From Calothrix sp. MO_192.B10 (lineage in GTDB: Bacteria > Cyanobacteriota > Cyanobacteriia > Cyanobacteriales > Nostocaceae), in the NCBI GenBank assembly GCA_030065055.1, contig JASJDS010000021.1, positions 1 to 35,331 on the forward strand: a stretch of 35,331 bases of DNA. The letters run 5' to 3'. Below the pieces are notes generated by a model that worked only from the letters and a program-made list of their open reading frames with translations, was not told the DNA's origin and searched no databases. The translations under genes and the position numbers were made by a program. Positions 17,487-24,322 of the stretch are shown here, piece after piece; position 1 is the first letter of the stretch, and every line of letters begins with the position of its first letter.

Positions 17487-17819
17487 CTATTGTTGTAATA
17501 TCTCAATTATTTTCACTATGACTCCTTCTATTTTTTCTGGTTTGAGTTGACCTGCTTTGTAGAGAATAATTGATTGATCGGCTGTGAACAAGCGATTGGG
17601 TCGGATATTACTAATTTGATTGAGTCCACCTGTGCTAAAGTCGCTATTGTCAATGTTAACAGCATATTCATCACTCACTACTTGACTGGTAATTTGACAG
17701 AGAATGAGGTCATTTCCTTGAAGATTAGCAACAACTAGAGCAGGTCTACGTTTAGCTTGGGTTAAGTCAGAGAAAGGAAACGGGACAATAACAACATCAC
17801 CTTTTACAAATCCTGCCAT
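17487..17819 (-). CDS. MazF/PemK-family toxin (type II endoribonuclease)
   Basis: 110 aa. KGDVVIVPFPFSDLTQAKRRPALVV (residues 6-30) is the MazF/PemK fold signature, with the conserved RPALVV strand; LILCQITS and ISNIRPNRLFTAD follow. Family members are ribosome-independent mRNA interferases neutralised by an upstream antitoxin. The start overlaps the antitoxin gene by 16 bases, indicating coupled translation. Length is standard and the gene looks intact. Confidence 0.85.
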   Translation of the reverse strand: MAGFVKGDVVIVPFPFSDLTQAKRRPALVVANLQGNDLILCQITSQVVSDEYAVNIDNSDFSTGGLNQISNIRPNRLFTADQSIILYKAGQLKPEKIEGVIVKIIEILQQ

Positions 17820-17998
17820 GCTGCCTCCTCTTCAGGTTTCAGCCAATCTTTTTGTAGTGAAGATTCACTTAAGAGGGTTATTTCTAATTTCTCTTGTTGG
17901 TGCTTATTCTGCAAAAATTGAATAAAATCTAACACTTCTTGCAAGAGAGGTTCCGGTACTTTTTCAATTTCTTGTAGCAGTTGTTCTTTAATAGTCAT
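17804..17998 (-). CDS. DUF2281-type antitoxin partner of the MazF-like toxin
   Basis: 64 aa, mostly helical and acidic. The pattern MTIKEQLLQEIEKVPEPLLQEVLDFIQFLQ is the DUF2281/VapB-like N-terminus common in cyanobacterial toxin-antitoxin pairs; the C-terminus (WLKPEEEAAWQDL) is the usual toxin-binding tail. It precedes and overlaps the toxin gene in classic antitoxin-first order. Autoregulation is likely for the family, but no operator was identified. Confidence 0.8.
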   Translation of the reverse strand: MTIKEQLLQEIEKVPEPLLQEVLDFIQFLQNKHQQEKLEITLLSESSLQKDWLKPEEEAAWQDL

Positions 17999-18306
17999 GA
18001 TAGGTGGAACAGTTACAATTTGATGTATTAATTGTTGATGGCTAGAAGATTTTATTGGTTACAACTTATTGGAAGTATTAGCTGTCCTTCTATGTTGCAA
18101 AAAATCGCTCGCGCTCTCAATCAGTGGTTAGTGATTCATTTCATTTGACTCCGTAGACGCGCATAGTGCGGCTTCTCTACGAGAAGGCATTGCACCATCA
18201 TCTGAAACCCAACCGCGATACAGGTCATGGTTAAGTGATGGGGTCTGGGTGCCATACTCCTGCTTCGCGATCGCACTCTATAATTCTTCCAAGTTGTGGT
18301 GGAACG
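17999..18306. other. Intergenic region with a dispersed repeat
   Basis: About 300 bases. 18146-18190 carries the CCGTAGACGCG...GGCTTCTCTACGAGAAGG repeat related to those at about 4167 and 5996. Minus-strand 18230-18318 has a 30-codon open stretch ending WHPDPIT without a start codon, possibly the frameshifted tail of the MazG-like gene. Otherwise nothing recognised. Confidence 0.4.
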
Positions 18307-19188
18307 TCATTTTGCTTGATAAGTTATAGAGCGTGCATCAAGGTCAACATCTACCGTTCCTCCCCGATTTTTATCTACCTGTCGCCATACTTCGTAACCC
18401 ATAAGAATTGCCTTTTCCCAATCACCTAATGAACACCTAGTAACTTCTAAGTGTGAGGTCATATTTTTGATTGTCTTAAGCAATTGATAATCGACTGTTG
18501 AAATTCCATCTAATAATTTGTGATCCTTGGCGTAGCTAAACACAAGTGCTGATATTCCTTCTTCAATAGCTATCGCACGACCACCATCTTCCACCTCATC
18601 AATAAGTGGATCGCTTTTACGCTTACATTTTAGATTACTGCGAGTGACTGGCGACCAACCTAAAACAGCAGCATAGGTAAAATGAAAAACGTCGTGAAAG
18701 CGGTAGCCATCCTTTGAGTAGGAGTTATCGGTGAGGGGATTCCCAATCTGTTGCCCATTGATGAATGCTTTCATTATCACTGAGCCATCTTGTTTTACCT
18801 CAGTAATCTCGACAGCAAACTGCCGTGGTAAACGTTCGTGTTCTGGAAAATTGCTATCAAATGTGTACCCTGTATCTGTCTGTACTGATCTTTTCTTTCC
18901 CCAACGGTCATCGCACTTTTTAAGGTTGTCTTTTGCAATTTCTTCCAAATCAAGGTCAAATTTACTTGCCACGTTAGCAACATACCAAAGCAAATCCCCT
19001 AATTCTTCTGCAACACCTTTGCTGAAAAGTTTGTGACCATCTCCGTCCCGGAGATATTTTTTATATTCAGTGAGGAGTGAACCTGCTTCTCCTACCAAAC
19101 CAAGCAGGGGTATAATTATTCCATCTCCTCTTTTGATAGTAACTTGATCCGTTTTCTGCGCTTGTTGTTGATACTCACGAAAATCCAT
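18307..19188 (-). CDS. MazG-like nucleotide pyrophosphohydrolase with an extra C-terminal domain
   Basis: 293 aa from the ATG at 19188, chosen because AAGGAG lies seven bases upstream; an in-frame start 72 bases earlier would run into the preceding gene. The N-terminal 110 residues are an all-alpha NTP pyrophosphohydrolase domain: GLVGEAGSLLTEYKK (30-44), then AEELGDLLWYVANVA (60-74) with the metal-binding EExxD. The ExxE motif has Ser37 in place of the second Glu. The C-terminal half has FHDVFHFTYAAVLGWSPVTR, a KCKRKSDP segment and DEVEDGGRAIAIEEGISALVF, acidic helical motifs I cannot place in a named domain. It is last in the six-gene operon. MazG enzymes hydrolyse (d)NTPs to monophosphates, so it may clear a canonical or damaged dNTP or supply a dNMP to the thymidylate-synthase-like partner. 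Confidence 0.8.
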   Translation of the reverse strand: MDFREYQQQAQKTDQVTIKRGDGIIIPLLGLVGEAGSLLTEYKKYLRDGDGHKLFSKGVAEELGDLLWYVANVASKFDLDLEEIAKDNLKKCDDRWGKKRSVQTDTGYTFDSNFPEHERLPRQFAVEITEVKQDGSVIMKAFINGQQIGNPLTDNSYSKDGYRFHDVFHFTYAAVLGWSPVTRSNLKCKRKSDPLIDEVEDGGRAIAIEEGISALVFSYAKDHKLLDGISTVDYQLLKTIKNMTSHLEVTRCSLGDWEKAILMGYEVWRQVDKNRGGTVDVDLDARSITYQAK

Positions 19189-19210
19189 TATCCACTCCTT
19201 AGCTTGATAT

Positions 19211-20335
19211 TTATTTTGATTTAGACTTAGTAGCAGCTTGAATTTTTCTACACCCTTCAATAGCCTGGTTAATTTCCCACTTTGGTGGATACCAGTAATC
19301 TATTGGTTGCCCATTAGCTGAATACTTCTGTTTTATACGAGTTCGACCTGATATTCCAGATATTTCAGGGTGTTTCATTCGAGCATACTTGTCTACCTCG
19401 CAGAAAAGATTTTGACAGTCAATCAGTTGTAACCGCCGCCCCCATAGGGACTGAAAATTGATTCCTAGTCGCTCGAATTCAGACTCTTGGTTATCTGCCA
19501 TGAACTTAATAATTTCTGGTTCGTTGAGACCACCGAGATCGAGAAAACATTTGCGGATACCATCGAGCGCACCAGGTCCAGGCATTACAAACTCCATCTC
19601 GCTAAAGTTAGTAATATTGCTATAGTTCACATCAGTAATGAACTGGTATGCTAAAAAATCGCCGATAGTTGGATATTGACGCAGCAAATCGAAACCTTGG
19701 TGCATATTCCGTGCATCTGTAAGTTTCTTTGGCAGCTCATCAGCCATCATCTTCTCAATCAACTTGAGGTGATTGCGATGCTTTGTAGTGTATCCGAGTG
19801 TTTTGCCACCTGATGGCATGATGTATGCCGCAGAATAGATGGTCTTATTTGACTGCATGGCTTTTGTAAGGACTTTATCGTAACGTTCAAAGGAATAGTT
19901 GGCATAAATAATGTTGCCAAGCTTATTTTCTAGGAGCTGCCACGTTTCAATTTTGTTGAAAATTTTAAAAAGGATAATTCTAAAGAATACTTCTTCGGTT
20001 GAAGATGGAAGATCATCCCGGTAGATAACGTTGCGTATCAGGTACTGAGAAGTGCGATCGCTTGCTCGGTAAGCGTTGGTAAACTTGTATGTCGAAAGAA
20101 TTGGATCGTCAGTCCAAGGCATTGGTAAGTTCTTTAGCTTCTGGAAAAATATCTTCTGCCGTTCAGCAGCGAATTGCCAGTAAGTATCAAATACAACTGT
20201 AGGTTTGGCAGGTAGAATATGTGAAATAATCACTGGTGCTGGGCTTGGTTTATCTCCATACTCGCCAAGCTCAAGATTTAGTTGTTTGTTTTGTTCAGTG
20301 TTTTGACTGACCTTTTTCTGACGTTTTGTCACCAT
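19211..20335 (-). CDS. DNA base hypermodification-superfamily protein (HMUDK-helical / alpha-GPT pyrophosphorylase-like)
   Basis: 374 aa. After a charged 45-residue lead, the core reads FDTYWQFAAERQKIFF (49-64), PWTDDPILSTYKFTNAYRAS (73-92), EEVFFRIILFKIFNKIETW (114-132), IYSAAYIMPSG (167-177), YPTIGDFLAYQFITDVNYS (221-239), PGPGALDGIRKC (252-263) and DCQNLFCEVDKYAR (306-319). This is the helical DNA-glycosylase-like family described with 5-hydroxymethyl-dU DNA kinases and alpha-glutamyl/putrescinyl-thymine pyrophosphorylases of phages with hypermodified bases, and often annotated as putative DNA base hypermodification protein. No kinase P-loop (GxxxxGK[ST]) is present, so it is the helical module alone. 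It lies 96 bases after the thymidylate-synthase-like gene and 22 before the MazG-like gene. Biochemical activity in cellular members is, to my knowledge, unproven. Confidence 0.75.
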   Translation of the reverse strand: MVTKRQKKVSQNTEQNKQLNLELGEYGDKPSPAPVIISHILPAKPTVVFDTYWQFAAERQKIFFQKLKNLPMPWTDDPILSTYKFTNAYRASDRTSQYLIRNVIYRDDLPSSTEEVFFRIILFKIFNKIETWQLLENKLGNIIYANYSFERYDKVLTKAMQSNKTIYSAAYIMPSGGKTLGYTTKHRNHLKLIEKMMADELPKKLTDARNMHQGFDLLRQYPTIGDFLAYQFITDVNYSNITNFSEMEFVMPGPGALDGIRKCFLDLGGLNEPEIIKFMADNQESEFERLGINFQSLWGRRLQLIDCQNLFCEVDKYARMKHPEISGISGRTRIKQKYSANGQPIDYWYPPKWEINQAIEGCRKIQAATKSKSK

Positions 20336-20431
20336 GCTATTTCTCTTTTGCCAATTTAGTGTGAAACCTTGATTTTACGTCGGTTTTATTCTCGCCAAAT
20401 CTTTAATTTATGGGAAAATCACAAAAGAGAG

Positions 20432-21244
20432 TTATATTCCATCCGTTGTCTGTTCGTCAGTTGTGGGTTGCAGAGCATTCCGAGCAGCTTGTATAACCGG
20501 AGTTAGAGTCGGTGACCTTTTCCCAATTCTCTCCAACTTTTCTACGCCCACGAAGCAGTTCATACGATCAAGCGTCAGCCCCATTTCGTGAGCCATGAAA
20601 TGACCCAACCTGCATAAACCGAGGTAGTTGCCGTAGGCTTTCTCGAATATCAGCTGAGTAGCGTAAAAAGCGTTGATTATCAGGGTTTTATCCTTATTGT
20701 TCGGCACAAAGCTGACGTGTTGGAGGCAAGGGAAGGGAATTTGTGCATCCCGAACATGGTCTCGCGCAGGATCGAAAATTGAAGCTTGCAACTTTGTTTT
20801 TCTAACTCTTGAGTACGACGTGTACTCAGAAATGATGTGTTCGAGTTGGTTCCCATTATGGGGTCCCGAACCAAAAGCGATTAGCCTTTCAAAGTAAAGA
20901 CCACGTCGGTTTTTCGACCTAGCAAGAGCCGTAATTCTTGGCAGATTCTTAATATAAATTTTAAAGAATTTCTTCCGGTCGTATTTAGAATTTCGCCAAA
21001 GAGAGCTAGGAAAAATTGTATTTGCAACCGTATGAACTTTTTGCTTACTATTAGTTAGAAGGCACTTGTCGAGTGCATCCCGAATAGATTGATCTTCGTT
21101 TGGAATACCGTTGCTAAAATCAGTTAGGCTGACTATCAGTGGTGAAATTTCTTTGCCAGGATTATCGATAATGTGCAAAAATGCACGACCCCAAGCGTGA
21201 GAAATGTTTGTTCCATTAATGAGGAGAGGCGCACTGCTACTCAT
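20432..21244 (-). CDS. Divergent thymidylate-synthase-like protein (possible dUMP/nucleotide C5-modifying enzyme)
   Basis: 270 aa from the ATG at 21244, set by GGAGG seven bases upstream; it overlaps the peptidase gene by 8 bases. Numbering from that start: GRAFLHIID (19-27) and NQLEHIISE (132-140) match thymidylate synthase strands. FPCLQHVSF holds the presumed catalytic Cys173, although the usual PCH is PCL. KAYGNYLGLCRLGHFMAHEMGL matches the PFN-IASYALLTHMIA helix, keeping an Asn (206) at the position that selects uracil over cytosine. The phosphate-binding Arg of the QRSxD motif is not found at the aligned position (YATQ instead). Thymidylate synthase relatives include phage dUMP and dCMP hydroxymethylases. 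Context suggests a product used by the neighbouring base-modification protein. Activity is inferred only. Confidence 0.7.
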   Translation of the reverse strand: MSSSAPLLINGTNISHAWGRAFLHIIDNPGKEISPLIVSLTDFSNGIPNEDQSIRDALDKCLLTNSKQKVHTVANTIFPSSLWRNSKYDRKKFFKIYIKNLPRITALARSKNRRGLYFERLIAFGSGPHNGNQLEHIISEYTSYSRVRKTKLQASIFDPARDHVRDAQIPFPCLQHVSFVPNNKDKTLIINAFYATQLIFEKAYGNYLGLCRLGHFMAHEMGLTLDRMNCFVGVEKLERIGKRSPTLTPVIQAARNALQPTTDEQTTDGI

Positions 21245-22151
21245 CTTCCACCTCCTCAAGATGTCGATATTTACTTAGACCAACAAACTGATAACGTGAA
21301 ACTCGGACAAAAACTGCCCACTCGCTGTCGCGGCAGAAGACGCGAACAATACCGGGACGATTAGCTCGAAAGAGACATCCTTGTGGGTGATTGTCTTGGA
21401 TAGTAATAATGTCATTTGTAGCTTGTGCTGTGCTTGGTAGTAAAAGCAGACTTCCTACTTCAGCATCAAGCGTAGGCATTGACCAGTGTACATCAGCAAT
21501 GATTAATGGTTCTGCTGATGAATACCCAAGAACTTCTTTGCGGATAGATTTAGGTGTAGATTTGAGAAGTGATGCCGCTTTGGTGCGACTAATCATCTTT
21601 AGGGTATAAGTCATGTGATCGATTAGAGTCTTGTACCCAACACCAAAACTACAGGCAATTGTAAAAATCTGAAGCGGCGTTGCTGAAGCAGCATCCCATC
21701 CGCGCGAAACGAATGCTTTTCTTACGCCCAAAGTCGGCATGAGCAAGAATCCTGCAAAGCAATCAACCAAAAATTCTTCTGGGTTGAAAGCCTTGGGTTT
21801 ATCCGAGTCCTCTATCAGCTCATCAGCTGTCGAACTGTGCCCAAAAACATGGTGTCCTAGTTCATGTCCACAGGTAAAGTTACGCCGAGTAAGAGGTCGT
21901 AGTGCTGAAAGCAAGATAAGTGGTTCTTCTCCTTTGAGATATATGCCTTCCATGCTAATGTCAACAAACCGGACTTTAACTTTGAGTTTGTCGCACAAGC
22001 CATAGATGCAAATTGGGCTTTTGAGATCGAGACCAGCTTGTTTCCGAACGTCGATTGATTTATGCATTGCCTTTTGAGCCAATGCTTGCCTCTGATTAAC
22101 CACAGATTTTTTTCCCCACTTGGCATTGAGGTAAGTGATATTACTGATCAC
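21237..22151 (-). CDS. ImmA/IrrE-family zinc metallopeptidase
   Basis: 304 aa from a GTG that overlaps the XRE stop by 4 bases; GGGAGAG upstream supports it. HELGHHVFGH at residues 96-105 is the HExxH zinc site, and EEFLVDCFAGFLLMP (125-139) provides the downstream acidic ligand of this family. The C-terminal 150 residues (SFGVGYKTLIDHM, then LIIADVHWSMPTLDAEVGSL and VRVFCRDSEWAVFV) form an extra sensor-like domain. Relatives cleave a partner XRE repressor on a signal (ImmA cuts ImmR in ICEBs1; IrrE cuts DdrO in Deinococcus). Adjacent coupling to the XRE gene strongly implies the same relationship here. The inducing signal is unknown. Confidence 0.85.
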   Translation of the reverse strand: MISNITYLNAKWGKKSVVNQRQALAQKAMHKSIDVRKQAGLDLKSPICIYGLCDKLKVKVRFVDISMEGIYLKGEEPLILLSALRPLTRRNFTCGHELGHHVFGHSSTADELIEDSDKPKAFNPEEFLVDCFAGFLLMPTLGVRKAFVSRGWDAASATPLQIFTIACSFGVGYKTLIDHMTYTLKMISRTKAASLLKSTPKSIRKEVLGYSSAEPLIIADVHWSMPTLDAEVGSLLLLPSTAQATNDIITIQDNHPQGCLFRANRPGIVRVFCRDSEWAVFVRVSRYQFVGLSKYRHLEEVEDE

Positions 22152-22498
22152 AAATTATCTCTCCCTGTTCTCATTGAAGCAAGTAATGTTAACAGTCGAT
22201 CTAAATCTTCTGGCTTCAGCTTCTGAAGTTCTCTGGCAGCAAGTTGAAGTTTATCGTCATGGACATCAACCTTGTCTACGCCCTCACCCAGCAGCCATGA
22301 TGCACTCACATCAAAGATTTCAGCCAGCTGGGCTATCTCTTCGGCAGAAACACATCTGTTACCAGCTTCAATTTCAGAAATTGAAGGTCGATGCAAACCC
22401 ATCATCTTAGCTACCTGAGCTTGGGAGAGACCAGCCATCTTACGCGCCTCACGAATGCGTGAAGCGATGATTACTTTCTTGTCTTTTGCTTCAGTCAT
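22148..22498 (-). CDS. XRE-family HTH repressor
   Basis: 116 aa. A helix-turn-helix domain spans residues about 12-70: ASRIREARKMAGLSQAQVAKM, then HRPSISEIEAGNR, then SAEEIAQLAEIFDVSASWLL. The C-terminal 45 residues are helical and could hold the peptidase cleavage site and dimer interface. The ATG overlaps the stop of the upstream carrier-like gene (ATGA) and has GAGGAG about nine bases upstream. It is second in the operon. The palindrome in the operon promoter is the likely operator, giving negative autoregulation relieved by the ImmA/IrrE peptidase. Confidence 0.88.
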   Translation of the reverse strand: MTEAKDKKVIIASRIREARKMAGLSQAQVAKMMGLHRPSISEIEAGNRCVSAEEIAQLAEIFDVSASWLLGEGVDKVDVHDDKLQLAARELQKLKPEDLDRLLTLLASMRTGRDNL

Positions 22499-22788
22499 CC
22501 CTGATTCTCCTCTCTGCTGACAATTTCACAAACTACATCAGCTGATTCGTTGATAGTGAGTCGCCGCTTGTAATCTTCTGACAGAAAAATGTTTTTGTCA
22601 TTAGGGATGTTCGCGTTAAGTGTGGTAGCCAACATACTGATTGCAACTGGACAGAGTAAACTGTCGAACCACCCTAGATCATCAATGGGGCAAGTTGTTC
22701 CTGTGATTGGTTGTCCTTCATATCCGCTATCTTTCTGGATTTCTTGAAGCACTTCTATGAGCTTGACCTTCACATCTTCTGGGGTCAT
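22495..22788 (-). CDS. Small acyl-carrier-protein-like protein, first gene of the base-modification operon
   Basis: 97 aa, acidic. TTCPIDDLGWFDSLLCPVAI puts Asp42-Ser43-Leu44 at the start of a predicted helix, as in the DSL phosphopantetheine site of carrier proteins. The tail RRLTINESADVVCEIV resembles the last ACP helix. The upstream helix (MTPEDVKVKLIEVLQEI) also fits. No adenylation or phosphopantetheinyl transferase gene is nearby, so a carrier role is tentative; a structural mimic or regulator is possible. No ribosome site is visible before the ATG. It is followed without gap by the XRE gene and shares its promoter. Confidence 0.6.
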   Translation of the reverse strand: MTPEDVKVKLIEVLQEIQKDSGYEGQPITGTTCPIDDLGWFDSLLCPVAISMLATTLNANIPNDKNIFLSEDYKRRLTINESADVVCEIVSREENQG

Positions 22789-22813
22789 GGTGCAACATAT
22801 TATATTACCAATA

Positions 22814-22848
22814 GTAAGATTATCTTACCCAAAGGTATAAACTGTCAA
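22814..22848 (-). promoter_or_regulatory. Promoter of the six-gene operon with a palindromic operator over the -10
   Basis: On the minus strand a consensus -35 TTGACA (22848-22843) is followed after 18 bases by GATAAT (22824-22819), one base off TATAAT. The -10 lies inside the perfect palindrome GTAAGAT-A-ATCTTAC (22814-22828). Transcription would start about 25 bases before the first ATG. Overlap of a dyad with the -10 is the usual layout of an XRE operator. Confidence 0.65.
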
Positions 22849-23031
22849 GGAGTGAATTTAGTATTTCTTCAATTCATCCCAAGAAGCGATCGCCCATCGC
22901 CTAATATGAATACCTGGATACCCAGACATAGAATTAGCATTATCCACAATATCTAGGAATTATCATCGTCAGTAGGCATGGCACAAAATGGCATAAACTG
23001 CCATGATAAAGTAAAACAGTCTGAGATACCG

Positions 23032-23304
23032 ATGAAAAGTATTAATATTTCCCTACCAGATGGGATGCGTGCTTACGTAGAGGAACAGGTTGCGGATGGT
23101 GGTTATAGCACCATTAGCGAATATTTCCGCGAGTTGGTGCGTCAAGACCAAAAGCGTAAAGCAAAGGAACGTTTAGAGACTTTATTGCTAGAAGGGTTAA
23201 ATTCTGGAAGTGCAACACCCTTAACTGAAAAAGATTGGGATGATATTCGTCAAGCGGTGCGGTCAAAAGTTGAAGGGCACAAAGGTTTAAACACCAATGG
23301 GTAA
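23032..23304 (+). CDS. ParD-like ribbon-helix-helix antitoxin (first copy)
   Basis: 90 aa from the ATG at 23032; an in-frame ATG 54 bases earlier adds an unconserved tail. MKSINISLPDGMRAYVEEQVADGGYSTISEYFRELVRQDQ is the RHH DNA-binding domain of type II ParD antitoxins; the rest (RLETLLLEGLNSG, then EKDWDDIRQAVRS) is the toxin-binding helix. No toxin gene follows: a second antitoxin gene starts 32 bases downstream. It could be an orphan or act on a toxin elsewhere. Confidence 0.8.
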   Translation: MKSINISLPDGMRAYVEEQVADGGYSTISEYFRELVRQDQKRKAKERLETLLLEGLNSGSATPLTEKDWDDIRQAVRSKVEGHKGLNTNG

Positions 23305-23336
23305 TGTTTATTATCAATAAAGTGGAAGTATAAATC

Positions 23337-23603
23337 ATGAATATCCAACTTACACCAGAGCTAGAAGAAATTATCCAAGCGCAAATTGTAACAGGTAAAC
23401 ATGCTGATGCAGAAGAAGTGATTAGTAAAGCATTGCAGCTGTTATTAGAGTGGGACAAAGGTTATCAGCAGTGGGTAGAAAAAACACGTCAAAAAGTTGA
23501 CGTTGCTATTGAACAGTTGGATAGAGGAGAAGGCATTGATGGGGAAGTTGTAATTGAGAAACTGCGAGAAAAACTGCGTACTGCCAGAGAGGCGCAAGAA
23601 TGA
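23337..23603 (+). CDS. ParD-like antitoxin (second copy)
   Basis: 88 aa. MNIQLTPELEEIIQAQIVTG and DAEEVISKALQLLLEW form the RHH-type N-terminus; the C-terminus IEQLDRGEGIDGEVVIEKLREKLRTAREAQE is typical of cyanobacterial ParD proteins paired with ParE. The stop overlaps the ATG of a truncated parE by 4 bases (ATGA), the usual coupling. The cognate toxin is destroyed, so this antitoxin is free or maintained for another role. Confidence 0.82.
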   Translation: MNIQLTPELEEIIQAQIVTGKHADAEEVISKALQLLLEWDKGYQQWVEKTRQKVDVAIEQLDRGEGIDGEVVIEKLREKLRTAREAQE

Positions 23604-23656
23604 AGCGACATATTATCTCTCCTGAAGCTAGTAATGCGGCAAAAAATTGTGATTGA
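23600..23656 (+). pseudogene. Truncated ParE toxin, N-terminus only
   Basis: From the coupled ATG the frame reads MKRHIISPEASN, matching the usual ParE N-terminus (xxYIISPEASND), then leaves the family and stops after 18 codons. From about 23634 the DNA continues as a xisH fragment in another frame, so the toxin body was lost by recombination. Confidence 0.6.
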
Positions 23657-23980
23657 GATAAAGGTTTTTAACAGTCCTTCTTTAATCACTGAGTTAGAAA
23701 AAACTTGAAACAATATAGTATTTATCTCAGTTTGTTGAAACTAACAACTTGCACCAATGTCGCTTAGCCCACATTCCCACCTTGAAATAAATTTCAAGGC
23801 TAATAAACCAAGCAGGTTTCAACGTGCTGAAAGTCTTTCCCAGTCTGATTTATCAGACTTTGTCTTTGAGCCTGGGAATTTATTCCTAGGCGGACATTTG
23901 GGCTAGTTGAGAATGGTGCAAGTTATGAGTTGAAACGAATTAATCCCGAACGTAAGTTATATTTAGCAATTGCGGAAACT
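23634..23980 (+). pseudogene. xisH pseudogene, 5'-truncated, frameshifted and split by a MITE
   Basis: QKIVIEIKVFNSPSLITELEK (23640-23702) is the central XisH motif. One base is missing where AlaLeuGly should be, and in the shifted frame QYSIYLSLLK follows (23711-23740). A 187-bp element then intervenes, and the frame resumes as LKRINPERKLYLAIAE (23930-23977). Removing the element and one copy of its target repeat restores LSLLKRINPERKLYLAI exactly. XisH proteins are fdxN-element excision control factors that are widely scattered in cyanobacteria. No xisI follows. The downstream open frame to 24073 no longer resembles XisH clearly. Confidence 0.7.
23742..23928. mobile_element. 187-bp MITE inserted in xisH with an 8-bp target duplication
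   Basis: Terminal inverted repeats contain a perfect AACTTGCACCA (23746-23756) / TGGTGCAAGTT (23914-23924), plus TAGCCCA/TGGGCTA further in. GTTGAAAC is duplicated directly outside (23734-23741 and 23929-23936). The interior includes a GTCTGATTTATCAGAC hairpin and has no ORF. Confidence 0.75.
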
Positions 23981-24322
23981 CTGACTTTATTCTCAACTAT
24001 TCGGTCAGTGATTTGTCTCCTGAATTACACAAGTCCTTTAATCCCCGTTGCAAAACGCAATTCTAAATTCTAAATTCTAAATTCTACATTTTTTTAAGAT
24101 TTACATAATATTTAATTCGACTTTACAAGGTTTTTACAAATAAATGCTATTTAATTCATACACTCTTTACATCGCTATCGTAAATAGCATTTAAATTAAT
24201 TACTAGAACGAGCATTAATCCTTGTTTATTACCGTTTGTGAATTCCTAATAAATAACTGGGATTATTTCCATCAAAGTTGTATATATCTACCTACCTATC
24301 TTCATAATTTTGATGTAAGTAT
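23981..24322. other. AT-rich region upstream of rfbF
   Basis: Contains tandem TTCTAAA heptamers (24060-24087), then AT-rich sequence to the rfbF start. It presumably carries the promoter of the glycan operon; no element was assigned with confidence. Confidence 0.4.

Noticed and set aside
18093-18149. Short + strand ORF starting MLQKIARALNQW
   Set aside because: 18 codons, no ribosome site, no family resemblance.
18230-18318. Minus-strand open stretch reading NDVPPQLGRIIECDREAG...WHPDPIT after the MazG-like gene
   Set aside because: No start codon and only about 30 codons; a stop lies just upstream in that frame. It could be a frameshifted extension, but I see no family support.
18795-19036. 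Open frames on both strands overlapping the MazG-like gene
   Set aside because: Shadows of a gene with clear motifs and a strong ribosome site.
19211-20335. Kinase activity for the hypermodification-type protein from SGGKT at 175-179
   Set aside because: The Walker A spacing GxxxxGK[ST] is not met; the segment lies within the conserved helical core.
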